Origin: Fibrobacterota bacterium
GTDB lineage: Bacteria > Fibrobacterota > Chitinivibrionia > Chitinivibrionales > FEN-1185
DNA length: 64,000 bases
Direction of reading: 5' to 3'
Assembly: GCA_003165595.1 (NCBI GenBank)
Contig: PLWQ01000003.1
Location: 49,768 to 113,767 of the forward strand
The translations under genes were made by a program, and so were the position numbers. A model generated the notes under the pieces. That model made no database searches. It was not told where the DNA came from and saw nothing but the letters and a program-made list of their open reading frames with translations. Every line of letters starts with the position of its first letter. Within the stretch, counting starts at the first letter, position 1. Below are positions 26,799 through 35,205 of the stretch, in pieces.

Positions 26799-26953
26799 CT
26801 TACAACACACGCAGCCGCGCCATGCCCGCTTGACATGACGGTTTCGCCACCCGTCATGTCAGCCAAGTCATGTCGCAAAATGCTCCGTCGTGGCTGCCGT
26901 CGGGCGGCGAGATTTTAGGCGGGCACGGCGGGCAGTGCGTGGAACGTTGTGGT
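26799..26953 (+). repeat. attC-like site C
   Basis: About 155 bases, nearly identical to site E. The left edge CTTACAACACACGCAGCCGC pairs with the right part GGCGGGCAGTGCGTGG and AACGTTGTGGTC. An internal palindrome GACATGACGG...CCGTCATGTC forms a second stem. The site ends with a CAATAAA motif as at other copies. Confidence 0.65.
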
Positions 26954-27097
26954 CAATAAATTGGAACGATTAAGACAAATAGCCGCCGCTGAAGAAAGTT
27001 CAAGATTGGAGCCGGGAAAATCTATTTTAATTGTATGAAGATGCAGCGCCCCGAGGACATAATTCGTGCCAAAATGAATAAGAAAGATTTGTAACCA

Positions 27098-28180
27098 ATG
27101 CCTTTTGATCCAAGATTTTCAATTACACCCAAGATCAATAAGACCCTTATTGAAATTGAAAGAGTCAGGGGTTTTCTGGATGCTATCAAACTAAAGGATG
27201 ATTGGCTTGCAGATTTACAGAAGAAAGCGCTTATTTTAGAAACCCATTATTCCACCCACATTGAAGGCACAACACTAACCCTTGAGCAGGCTCAAGGCAT
27301 TCTAGAGGGAAAAAGGCTTCCGGGAATAAATCGGGATGATGAAAAAGAGCTGCTGAATTATAAAAAAGCAATGGATTTTATTTCAACGTATTTGGGCAAG
27401 GAAGACCCGATCACTGAAGCCCTGATTCGCGAGCTGCACAAAATCACGGTCGAAAATGTCCGCGGTGAAAAAGCCGATCCTGGAAATTACCGAAGAATTC
27501 AAAATTTCATCATAAATTCAAAAACGCAGAAGATCGTTTACACACCGCCGGGGCCCTTTGATGTTCCGCCATTGATGAAGGATTTTGTTGATTGGATAAA
27601 TAAAGCGGATGATCTCTCCCCAATTCTTATTTCCGGAATCGCCCAATTTCAATTTGTCCATATTCACCCATTTGTTGATGGCAATGGTCGGACAGCTCGG
27701 CTTTTGTCCACCCTCATTTTATACAAAACCGGTTACGATTTCAAACGTCTTTTCAGCATTTCCGAGTTTTACGATAAAGACAGACCGAGTTATTACGACG
27801 CAATTCAATCCGTCAGAAAAAACAACATGAATATGACGGGATGGTTGGAGTACTTCGCAAACGGGCTTCGAAGCCAAATGAAAGAAATTCAGGAAAAAGG
27901 CAAAAAAGTCATTATCTCGGAAAATATCATGAAAGATCTCGCAGCTTTTCATCTGAATGGTCGACAGGGAAGAATTGTTCGTTTTCTTTTTCTTAATGAA
28001 CGCATTGATAATGAGCAATGCCAAGTTTTGTGCAAGAGTATTAAAAGAACCGCCACTCGGGATTTGACCAGCCTTGTTGAGAAATCAATACTGCAAAAAC
28101 ATGGAGAGAAAAAAGGAACATACTACATTCTTGCTCCAGATATCAAGAATAGGATAAGGGACATTAAGGGACATGCTTAA
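27098..28180 (+). CDS. Fic-family AMP-transferase with C-terminal winged helix
   Basis: A 360-residue Fic protein. The catalytic motif HPFVDGNGRTAR (residues 190-201) is complete. An N-terminal inhibitory helix motif STHIEG (52-57, fitting S/T-x-x-x-E-G) marks it as a class II, self-inhibited enzyme. Fic enzymes transfer AMP or other nucleotide parts to target proteins. Residues 280-355 form a winged helix-turn-helix that may bind DNA. It stands alone between attC-like sites C and D and has no separate antitoxin, as expected for class II. The C-terminal IRDIKGHA is followed by repeated AAGGGACA stretches. Confidence 0.92.
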   Translation: MPFDPRFSITPKINKTLIEIERVRGFLDAIKLKDDWLADLQKKALILETHYSTHIEGTTLTLEQAQGILEGKRLPGINRDDEKELLNYKKAMDFISTYLGKEDPITEALIRELHKITVENVRGEKADPGNYRRIQNFIINSKTQKIVYTPPGPFDVPPLMKDFVDWINKADDLSPILISGIAQFQFVHIHPFVDGNGRTARLLSTLILYKTGYDFKRLFSISEFYDKDRPSYYDAIQSVRKNNMNMTGWLEYFANGLRSQMKEIQEKGKKVIISENIMKDLAAFHLNGRQGRIVRFLFLNERIDNEQCQVLCKSIKRTATRDLTSLVEKSILQKHGEKKGTYYILAPDIKNRIRDIKGHA

Positions 28181-28342
28181 GGGACAATGAGGGTCATTTT
28201 TAAGGGACATGATTGAGGAAATTCGCTCATCCGCTCCGGCGCTGGAAATAAACACAAAGAGGGGCGCTGCAAGAAAAAGACATAAGAAATAAAGAAGCGG
28301 CGGCGGAAAGACATTAAATCATGGTAGCGTTCCAATTTACGT

Positions 28343-28481
28343 GCCCACAACACACGCATGCCGGGCGCAGAGCTGCCTTAAATTGCCGCAGTTTACATTG
28401 GAAAAGGCTCGTGTCCGCGCTTCGCTGGCACGAGCCTAAATTATATGCGGCAACTTCGGCATTGCGTGAGACGTTGCAGGC
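28343..28481 (+). repeat. attC-like site D
   Basis: Left edge GCCCACAACACACGCATGCCG pairs with the right part CGGCATTGCGTGAG and ACGTTGCAGGC. An internal long stem is formed by GGCTCGTGTC and a GACACGAGCC-like arm (AGGCTCGTG...CACGAGCCT). It follows the Fic gene and precedes the propeller gene; the preceding 60 bases repeat the GGCGGCGGAAAGACATTA leader. Confidence 0.6.
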
Positions 28482-28591
28482 AATAAACCAGGCCGTAAAG
28501 CAAAAATGCCGCCGTAAAAGGGATTGAACAATTTATCTGATAAAGAAATAAAGACGGAAAATCTTCCGCATGATTTTCAAAGGAGGCCAGC

Positions 28592-30757
28592 ATGAATGGT
28601 TACCCTTTTAACATATTCGCTTTATTTCTATTGTTTTTCCCAATTCAAATGGCAAATGCTCAGTGGAAGGAATTGAATAGACCGCCGGGCGGAGAAATCG
28701 CAGCTCTTGCCAAAAGCAATAATACTATCTTTGTCGGAACGCGGGGCTCCGGAATGTTCCGTTCCACCGATAATGGAACAAACTGGGAAGTTTGTAATAG
28801 CGGCATTGGGGCAAATGATAGGACTATCCTATATATCTCAGTAACCGGCAGCAAAATCTTTGCTGTAGGAAATAATGAAGTTTACCTTTCCACCGACAAC
28901 GGGACGAACTGGAGTACCTTTTTCTCTAGAAGTAACTTTTCAATTTCAGCTTTTTCGGTGAAAGATAGTACGACATATTTTGTGGGAGGGAGCCCGGGAA
29001 TTATCAGCTATTCCACTGACAACGGCGCAAGCTGGTGGAATTCAAATTCAGGGCTTCCGAGCCTTTACTATGCTACCGCTATTGTAAGTTGTGGTGATAC
29101 GATTATTGCAGGATTAGACTATAGTGGTATTTACATGTCCATCGATAATGGAGCAACATGGAGACAGCCGGTGACTACCGGACTTCCGACAAATTCATAT
29201 ATATTTTTCTTCCTGAAGGCCGACAGTTGTATCTATGCAAATACGGTTGGAGGCCTTTACATTTCCGACGATAATGGGTTTCATTGGAAATCGGTGCAAA
29301 CGGGTAATCTTCCCGTCGTTCGGAGCCTTGCATACAATAATAATAAAGCTCTATTTGCCGGAACCGATTCAGGCGTGTTTCTTTCCACCGATAAGGGAAC
29401 AAGCTGGATTGCCGCCTCACGATTTCCCTATAGCTCAATTTTTGGTTTCAATCAGGTTGATGCTATCGCCTTAACCGACAGTACCATCTTTGCCGGGACT
29501 GAAGGCGGAGGCGTGTTTCTTTCCACCGATAACGGGACGAGTTGGTCTAATACCGGATTCGGTTTCTCGGCCCAAGCAGTTTCATCGCTAACAACAATCG
29601 GCGACATTCTCGTCTTAGGAACCTCTAACTACGGGATTTTTCGGTCCCTTGACAATGGTTTGCATTGGACTCCTACTGATTCCGGTCTTCCACGTTGTCG
29701 TGTCAATACAATGAAGACAATTGGAACGACGCTTCTTACCGGAATTTCTTACTTTAACGACACGGTCGGAGGGATATTCATTTCAAATGATAGTGGGAAA
29801 ACCTGGTCCTCCCCTCCTTCCAGTACCCCTAAAAGGCCTGTTTGGGCATTTGCCGAAAGTGGAAACACAATTTTTACTGGAACGGATAACGGGGTCTTTA
29901 CTTCCAACGATACCGGAAAGACCTGGACGGTGTCCGGCCTCGTAATCAATGATCGATTCAACATACAAATTCATGCAATATCAACAAAAGGAAATACTGT
30001 CTTTGCGGCGAACAAAATTTATACAAATCACAAGGATAGCGTGATTTTCCGTTCTACCGATATGGGCATGAACTGGACACCTTTACACTCAGGTTTCACG
30101 GATTGCACTGTTGCTTATTCTCTCGCAACGATAGACAGCACGATCTTTGCTGGAACCGGATGTGCGCCCGGAACGCCGAATAATGGCGTTTTCCGGTCTG
30201 CGGATAATGGAGACACCTGGACGGCAGTCGGTTTACAGAATTCTATTATTCACGATTTCGCCGTAAGTGGCGGCAACCTGTTCGTCGGGACTGACAGCGG
30301 AGTTTATGTATCCGGTGATTTGGGAAACTCCTGGACGTCTGTTGATTCCGGATTGACCGATATCGTCTCCTCATTTCTCGTACGATACAATGATTTGTAT
30401 GCGGTGACTGGCATAACCTCGAGCAACGGCATATGGCGAAGGGCGATTTCAGAAATGACCGGGGTGAATTCTAAATCGAAGCCGAGAACTCAAGAACAGT
30501 CTGGTGAAATAGCGGTTACTTCGAGACGCTTCGGCTCCCGTATAACTGTTGAACTGACGTTATCTTCCCCAGGTAAGATAGCCGCAGATATCGTCGACTT
30601 ATCAGGACATATCGTTGTTCATCTTGTGGATACTAAGCTTTGTCAGGGCCAATACCGCTATCGATGGAATGCAGGGAACGTGGCCAACGGCTGTTATTTT
30701 TTACATGTGCAAACGGAATCTGGCTCCAAGGTGAGGAGCATATTGATTCTGCGATGA
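28592..30757 (+). CDS. Secreted beta-propeller (BNR/sortilin-like) protein with FlgD-like tail
   Basis: A 721-residue exported protein with a signal peptide (residues 1-24, ending ANAQ). It has about fourteen repeats of the kind FRSTDNGTNW / ISNDSGKTW, the Asp-box signature of BNR or sortilin-type beta-propellers. The C-terminal about 85 residues (DIVDLSGHIVVHLVD, GCYFLHVQTESG) resemble the FlgD-like/T9SS-type tail found on secreted proteins of Fibrobacteres-Chlorobi-Bacteroidetes bacteria. AGGAGG lies just before the ATG. It lies between attC-like sites D and E, so it may be a cassette that encodes a surface protein. Ligand unknown. Confidence 0.82.
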   Translation: MNGYPFNIFALFLLFFPIQMANAQWKELNRPPGGEIAALAKSNNTIFVGTRGSGMFRSTDNGTNWEVCNSGIGANDRTILYISVTGSKIFAVGNNEVYLSTDNGTNWSTFFSRSNFSISAFSVKDSTTYFVGGSPGIISYSTDNGASWWNSNSGLPSLYYATAIVSCGDTIIAGLDYSGIYMSIDNGATWRQPVTTGLPTNSYIFFFLKADSCIYANTVGGLYISDDNGFHWKSVQTGNLPVVRSLAYNNNKALFAGTDSGVFLSTDKGTSWIAASRFPYSSIFGFNQVDAIALTDSTIFAGTEGGGVFLSTDNGTSWSNTGFGFSAQAVSSLTTIGDILVLGTSNYGIFRSLDNGLHWTPTDSGLPRCRVNTMKTIGTTLLTGISYFNDTVGGIFISNDSGKTWSSPPSSTPKRPVWAFAESGNTIFTGTDNGVFTSNDTGKTWTVSGLVINDRFNIQIHAISTKGNTVFAANKIYTNHKDSVIFRSTDMGMNWTPLHSGFTDCTVAYSLATIDSTIFAGTGCAPGTPNNGVFRSADNGDTWTAVGLQNSIIHDFAVSGGNLFVGTDSGVYVSGDLGNSWTSVDSGLTDIVSSFLVRYNDLYAVTGITSSNGIWRRAISEMTGVNSKSKPRTQEQSGEIAVTSRRFGSRITVELTLSSPGKIAADIVDLSGHIVVHLVDTKLCQGQYRYRWNAGNVANGCYFLHVQTESGSKVRSILILR

Positions 30758-30841
30758 TGGTACTCTTTTTCGGTTCTATGCTGCTTGAAATAGTGATCAA
30801 AATTGCGGCGGCGGAAAGAAAAAGACATGGGCCGGTTTAAA

Positions 30842-30998
30842 GCCTGCAACACACGCAGCCGCGCCATGCCCGCATGACATGACGGTTTCGCCACCCGTCA
30901 TGTCAGCCAAGTCATGTCGCAAAATGCTCCGTCGTGGCTTCCGTCGGGTGGCGAGATATTAGGCGGGCACGGCGGGCTGTGCGTTGAACGTTGTTGTG
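30842..30998 (+). repeat. attC-like site E
   Basis: Nearly identical to site C over about 155 bases (roughly ten mismatches by eye). Left edge GCCTGCAACACACGCAGCCG; right GGCGGGCTGTGCGTTG and AACGTTGTTG. Follows the propeller gene by 85 bases. Confidence 0.65.
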
Positions 30999-31227
30999 GT
31001 AAATTTGTGCACCCCAAGAACGCCGCGGGAAAAATTAAAGTTAGATAAAAATTGAAGCGGGCGTGAGCAAAAAACAATAGCCAAGAATTGCGGCACAAAG
31101 AACAAAGACAATCTTGCGCAGGCGTAATACCCCGCTCACGGTGAATGTTTTGTTCTTTTTTGTTCGGCGAAAAGCATTTTTATGTATACGGTTAATCGCG
31201 AAGGGCAAATTAGTAGGCGTAAAGGCT

Positions 31228-31608
31228 ATGGTAAATATCGAAAAACAGATCGACTATTGGCGCAAGGGCGCGGAAGAAGACATGCCCGTAGGTGTCAAGC
31301 TTGTTAAAGAAGGCAGCCTTCGTCAGGGCCTTTTTTTCATTCATCTTGCATTTGAGAAAATCCTGAAGGCTCACGTCTGCCGGAAGACCGGTGAGCTTTC
31401 CCCCCGGTCTCATAATATTTTTAGACTGTTAGAGCTGTCGGGTTTGCAACATTCAAGGGAAGATGCGCTTTTTCTTGCAAATTTGAACAAATACAATATC
31501 GAAGGACGTTACCCGGATTCTTATGAGGATTTGCCTGATACCTCTGAGGTTAATGATATTATCAATACGGGCGGAAGGGTTTTTAAATGGCTATGCGATC
31601 AGTTATAG
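31228..31608 (+). CDS. HEPN-domain protein of a HEPN/MNT toxin-antitoxin pair
   Basis: A 126-residue HEPN-fold protein (ATG 31228, AAAGG upstream). Typical features are YWRKGAEEDM near the start, then LRQGLFFIHLAFEKILKAHV and the conserved SPRSHNIFRLLELSG. HEPN proteins of such pairs act as ribonuclease-type toxins or are themselves nucleotidylated by the partner. The stop overlaps the start of the nucleotidyltransferase gene by 22 bases. Located between attC-like sites E and F. Confidence 0.85.
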   Translation: MVNIEKQIDYWRKGAEEDMPVGVKLVKEGSLRQGLFFIHLAFEKILKAHVCRKTGELSPRSHNIFRLLELSGLQHSREDALFLANLNKYNIEGRYPDSYEDLPDTSEVNDIINTGGRVFKWLCDQL

Positions 31609-31910
31609 ACTCGGTGCGACTATATCTTCGGAAGGTAAACGACAATGGAATACCGGTTGCATTTGGTGTTCTTTTCGGCTCGCAAGCACATGGAACCTCT
31701 GACGATCAAAGTGATATCGACCTTCTCGTCGTTTCTCAGCATTTCGACGGAAAAAAAGACAAGCGTGAAACTTCATTATTATGGCAACTGACCGTAGATA
31801 CGGATAGCCGGGTTGAGCCCATTCCTGTTGGTGAACGCGAGTGGCTGGAAGATGACTCGCGCGCTATTGTCGAAATTGCCCGTAAGGAAGGCCAAGTCGT
31901 CAAGGTTTGA
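31587..31910 (+). CDS. MNT-type minimal nucleotidyltransferase (antitoxin partner)
   Basis: A 107-residue protein with the polymerase-beta type signature VLFGSQAHGTSDDQSDIDLLV, containing the GS and the D-x-D metal ligands. In MNT-HEPN pairs this enzyme adds AMP to the HEPN toxin and silences it. It starts within the HEPN gene (a second ATG is six bases later), so the two are translationally coupled. Followed 150 bases later by attC-like site F. Confidence 0.88.
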   Translation: MAMRSVIDSVRLYLRKVNDNGIPVAFGVLFGSQAHGTSDDQSDIDLLVVSQHFDGKKDKRETSLLWQLTVDTDSRVEPIPVGEREWLEDDSRAIVEIARKEGQVVKV

Positions 31911-32059
31911 ATTCACTGGGCAACTGAAAATCGGCGCAAGAATCAAGAATTTAAGGCCCGTGCCGCAAGAGAATTTCAATACAAAGCCCCCGCCCGAAAA
32001 TCATTTTAAGTCCATAAAGACAAGAAGAAGCGCGGCGTAAAGACGGGGGTGCGCAAACA

Positions 32060-32196
32060 TCCCACAACACACGCTTGCCGGGCGGCCAAAGCGCCGCCGC
32101 AAATTGCCGCTTTGATGCCTCCGTCGGCGTTTTCGCTGCGCTCGCAGCCGTCATGTCGCCAATGCGTAAACTTCAGCAAGCGTGAAACGTTGGGCG
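32060..32196 (+). repeat. attC-like site F
   Basis: Left edge TCCCACAACACACGCTTGCCG pairs with the right part CAGCAAGCGTGAA and ACGTTGGGCG; the nine-base CACGCTTGC arm is a perfect match. About 137 bases. Internal sequence GATGCCTCCGTCGGCGTTTT is shared in kind with site B. Follows the MNT gene. Confidence 0.6.
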
Positions 32197-32374
32197 AAAT
32201 AAACTGCCCGTAAAGACAGGCTTAAGCTGCTGCCGAAAGGCAACGAAAGAGGAAGAGCTACGCGCCTAAGAACGCCGCATAAATGCGGCGAAGAAGAGAG
32301 CCACAAAATGACAGAGGCATCGAGTGAAAGGAACTTTATGTACGCTTTATTCCGCTTCGCGACAGATCAGCCCA

Positions 32375-32782
32375 TTACGCAATTTGTTTACCAGCTTCTG
32401 CTCCAAGCGATTGATCAAAAATAGATTCAACTACAATTTTCACCACATATTTGGCTTTGGGGAAATTGGCAACTTTGTTCTTGATTCCCTCCACTGTCTG
32501 CTCGTAAAGAGGCCCCTCCGTAATCAACTCAGCATGACCTTTTAAACTGTACCCTTTGCGCGCCTCCCCGTCATAAACCATAATCGCTACTTGCGGATTC
32601 TCCTCCAAATTTGTCCTTGTCTTCACAGAAAACAAATCTGCAAACATTATGTGCTCATCATCCAAAACGGCCAGACTGCCTTTAATTGCGACATTCGGCA
32701 TGCCATCTTTTGACGCTGTAGCAACCCACCCGGGTTTTCCGGTCATAAATAGTTTAACTTCTTCTGGAATTTTTGTTGCCAT
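32375..32782 (-). CDS. Pyridoxamine-5-phosphate-oxidase-like flavin protein
   Basis: A 135-residue protein of the split-barrel flavin-binding family (start at 32782 with GGAGG upstream). MATKIPEEVKLFM and WVATASKDGMPNVA are typical of this group, followed by the barrel strands HIMFADLF and NPQVAIMVYD. Members bind FMN or F420 or only resemble the vitamin B6 enzyme; general redox or detoxification roles are usual. It is transcribed with the SDR and after the TetR gene on the minus strand, suggesting a small stress-response set. Confidence 0.8.
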   Translation of the reverse strand: MATKIPEEVKLFMTGKPGWVATASKDGMPNVAIKGSLAVLDDEHIMFADLFSVKTRTNLEENPQVAIMVYDGEARKGYSLKGHAELITEGPLYEQTVEGIKNKVANFPKAKYVVKIVVESIFDQSLGAEAGKQIA

Positions 32783-32838
32783 CGCATCCTCCATTTGAAA
32801 GGGTTTTATTATTATTGACACAAGCAATGCTGAAAACC

Positions 32839-33783
32839 TCAGGCGTCAACGCCAGATACCTTTACAACCGCCCGCCAAAGGGCGTCCTGATTCGCGCGGT
32901 CATGGAGGTGTTCATGGCGCATGATCTCAATGGGCCCCGTCATCTTTTTAGGGGCCGAGCAAAAGAACTTGCCAGAAACATCGACGCCAAACTTCGAGGC
33001 GTCGAGATATCTTTTGGCTCCGTCATCGACGGAATGTGACATTCCAGGAATAAGTTTCGAAATCCGCACAAATACGTTCTTCATAACAAAACCTAGATTG
33101 CGAGGCGCCAGGGTATCTGGAGCGGCTCCGGGTGAAACTGCGTATACGGCCATGTCCGCAGGAAGCTTTCGAGCAAGGGCCGCGACCCACCACGCGACAA
33201 ATACTTTAGCATCAGAGTAAGCCGTGCTGCCCTTGTATTTTACATTCGGGGAGCTGCGCAAAATCGCTTCCACGGCTGAAACCCGGTCGCCTTTGTACTC
33301 TTTCGCAGCGAATGCCGCCAAGTCGGTAAATCGAAACATGGGTACATCACCTCGTGCAGGTTCCGCACCGGCAATAACGATACGAGCATCCGGCGCAAGA
33401 AGTCCGGCCCCTAAAAGTCCCATCGTTAACTGGTGGTGGCCGATCAGCGGCGCTTGCGACGACTCAATGTTCTCACTTGTCACAACACGTTCTTTGCCTG
33501 GCATCATACCAGCGTTAAGAAGGAGAAAATCTATGGGTACGCCTCGCTTTACTAGCTCGGCGACAGCCTTCTTCACGCTGGCAAAGGAATCAAGGTCTAG
33601 GGCGATACCAGTAATATTTTGCATTCCGGTTTCTGTCTTTAATCTATTAACGGCTTCATCCACCCGTGACTGGCTACGTCCAGTGACTATAACGTGACTC
33701 CAACCATCCTGCACAAGTTGCCTGGCTGCCGAATATCCTAGACCAGACGTAGTGCCGCTCACGAGTGCTAGATTTTTTTTCAT
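32839..33783 (-). CDS. Short-chain dehydrogenase/reductase
   Basis: A 314-residue SDR. The nucleotide-binding motif SGTTSGLG is at residues 9-16, NAG at 90-92 and the catalytic YSDAK at 189-193, all intact. The substrate is unknown; the enzyme would reduce or oxidise a carbonyl/alcohol using NAD(P). It is flanked on the minus strand by the TetR regulator 34 bases upstream and a flavin protein downstream, and is probably controlled by that regulator. Confidence 0.88.
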   Translation of the reverse strand: MKKNLALVSGTTSGLGYSAARQLVQDGWSHVIVTGRSQSRVDEAVNRLKTETGMQNITGIALDLDSFASVKKAVAELVKRGVPIDFLLLNAGMMPGKERVVTSENIESSQAPLIGHHQLTMGLLGAGLLAPDARIVIAGAEPARGDVPMFRFTDLAAFAAKEYKGDRVSAVEAILRSSPNVKYKGSTAYSDAKVFVAWWVAALARKLPADMAVYAVSPGAAPDTLAPRNLGFVMKNVFVRISKLIPGMSHSVDDGAKRYLDASKFGVDVSGKFFCSAPKKMTGPIEIMRHEHLHDRANQDALWRAVVKVSGVDA

Positions 33784-33816
33784 ATGTCCTCTTCTTTGAA
33801 GTTTGTTTTTGTTACA

Positions 33817-34404
33817 TTAACCAAAAATAGAATTCATGGTTGTTTCGACCATTTGCTCCAGCGTTCGAACATCTTGCATATTCACTCTCGCCATCACGTT
33901 CATGCCCATCGATGTGCCTATGATCCCGGAGGCCAAAGCCGAAGCGTCTTTTACCCGAGGTATTTCCCCAGCTTTCTGGCCTTTTTGAATTTGAGAGAGA
34001 AAAAGTGCCCGCATTTGCTCCACTGACTTCCGTATTTTTTTTGCCAACGGAGGAGGTACATTATTAAGGGTGATGGCAGTGTTAACCAGAAAGCATCCAC
34101 CGGGGAACTTCCCGTCAGTACAACAGCGAATTTGCTCAGCAAAAAAAGCCTGAAAGCCCACTTTTACTGAACTCGCATTAAGCAGCTTTTCAACCTTTGA
34201 AAAGGCGACCTCTTTTATGTAAAGATCGATTGCCTCTTCAAAAAGTTTGTTTTTGTCGCCAAAGGTCTCGTAGAGGCTCGACTTACTTAGTCCCATCGCT
34301 TCTAAAAGTTCCAGGAGATTCGTTGAATCAAACCCACGAGTCCAAAACACTTCAATGGCCTTACGCAATACTATTGTGCGGTCAAATTCGCGGGTTCTTG
34401 CCAT
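33817..34404 (-). CDS. TetR/AcrR-family repressor
   Basis: A 195-residue regulator (ATG at 34404; upstream in-frame codons lie in the promoter). The N-terminal TetR helix-turn-helix is clear: DRTIVLRKAIEVFWTRGFDST, LLEAMGLSKSSLYETFGDK. The C-terminal domain resembles the TetR_C group with a Cys-rich FFAEQIRCCTDGKFPGGCF, hinting at thiol or electrophile sensing. An inverted-repeat operator overlaps its own promoter, so it probably represses itself, the SDR downstream and a divergent gene that is now only a stub. Confidence 0.88.
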   Translation of the reverse strand: MARTREFDRTIVLRKAIEVFWTRGFDSTNLLELLEAMGLSKSSLYETFGDKNKLFEEAIDLYIKEVAFSKVEKLLNASSVKVGFQAFFAEQIRCCTDGKFPGGCFLVNTAITLNNVPPPLAKKIRKSVEQMRALFLSQIQKGQKAGEIPRVKDASALASGIIGTSMGMNVMARVNMQDVRTLEQMVETTMNSIFG

Positions 34405-34421
34405 TTTTACAATATACCTAA

Positions 34422-34441
34422 TCCGGACCACTTAGTCCAGA
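34422..34441. promoter_or_regulatory. TetR operator and overlapping promoter
   Basis: A near-perfect inverted repeat, TCCGGAC-N6-GTCCAGA (6 of 7 positions pair). On the minus strand it sits between a TGGACT -35-like box and a TATATT -10 box with 17-base spacing, immediately before the TetR start. This position suits autorepression and control of the divergent plus-strand promoter. Confidence 0.6.
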
Positions 34442-34513
34442 TTAATTTTTACAGGCGCCGTGCTCCTGCTTACCGTTGTAAAAAACAAATCAATTTTCAA
34501 GGAGAATACAATT

Positions 34514-34618
34514 ATGAGCGATCGTCTAGACCAAAACAAATTATTTATGTTCATAAAAAGCTTTTGTTCATTTGTAAGCCTAACAAAAGAACGCAGCCGA
34601 CGCTTTCAGCGCGGCTGA
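34514..34618 (+). pseudogene. 5' stub of a divergent gene cut by attC-like site G
   Basis: An ATG with a strong AAGGAG site, 73 bases from the TetR operator, starts MSDRLDQNK and then runs into the attC-like site and stops after 34 codons. The beginning resembles SnoaL-like ester-cyclase/NTF2 proteins that often accompany such TetR/SDR sets, but nine residues are too few to be sure. Most of the gene has been lost at the recombination-like border. Confidence 0.45.
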
Positions 34619-34633
34619 TTCAAACGTTATCGA
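34578..34633 (+). repeat. Canonical-looking attC (59-base element), site G
   Basis: A compact 56-base element with the full attC layout: left core GCCTAAC (fits RYYYAAC), inner box CGCAGCCGACGC, a short loop, inner GCGCGGCTGATTCAA and right core ACGTTATC with the GTT triplet. It closely resembles the attC sites of class 1 integron cassettes in size and inner boxes. It truncates the stub gene before it. Confidence 0.75.
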
Positions 34634-34766
34634 GAATCTGTGTCTGTCACTTTTCAATACGTCCGCCGGCGCAGTTCCATACGCCGGCGAATCAATACGA
34701 AGAGGCGCGTAGCAAGAAAAAAACAAAGAACGGCAGCAGCAAAACCGAAGAGCGGGCAGTTTACAT
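34634..34766. other. Gene-free stretch between attC-like sites G and H
   Basis: No coding sequence seen. A hairpin CGCCGGCG...CGCCGGCG is at about 34664-34690. If G and H border a cassette, this unit is empty or carries a non-coding RNA or promoter. Confidence 0.4.
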
Positions 34767-35006
34767 CGCCCAACACGCTAAGGCAGCTGCGGGCTTTGAG
34801 CATTTCTTGGATTTGAGCACGCCCTTGCCCCTCGGCGGGGTCAAGTTCGGGGATTTGGTTCGATCGACGGGGCAAATAACCGTTGCGGCTTCGTCGGGCA
34901 CGGCGCAAACCAGCGAGACAAGGTTGTGCGTCCGCGCCCGTCTTGTCGCCGCAACTCGGGCAGCATCGCTGCCCGTTACTTCTGCCGTTTGCGGAACGTT
35001 GGTGGG
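34767..35006 (+). repeat. attC-like site H
   Basis: Longest copy, about 240 bases. Left edge CGCCCAACACGCTAAGGCAG pairs with the right part CTGCCGTTTGCGG and AACGTTGGTGGG. The inside holds GC-rich direct and inverted segments. Followed by AAATAAACCAGAACGAATG, which matches the sequence after site A (AAATAAACCAGGTAAGAATG). Confidence 0.55.
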
Positions 35007-35205
35007 AAATAAACCAGAACGAATGAAATAGTATGCGGCGGCGAAGGAGAAAACACAAGGATATTCAGATGGGGGTGCATGAAAAAAGAAAGAAATTAAA
35101 CTCCTTAAATGCAAAGTCTATTCTAAGAAAAGCGCATACGCCCACGGATTGCCCCAAGAAATGCCCGTTCATTGTGAGTTTGTGAAATTTGTGCGAAGGG
35201 AAAAC

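Noticed and set aside
13980-35006. Reading the attC-like repeats as simple REP or MITE copies
   Set aside because: Their placement after plus-strand genes, constant orientation and AAC...GTT borders fit cassettes better, but I keep it as the main alternative because no integrase is visible.
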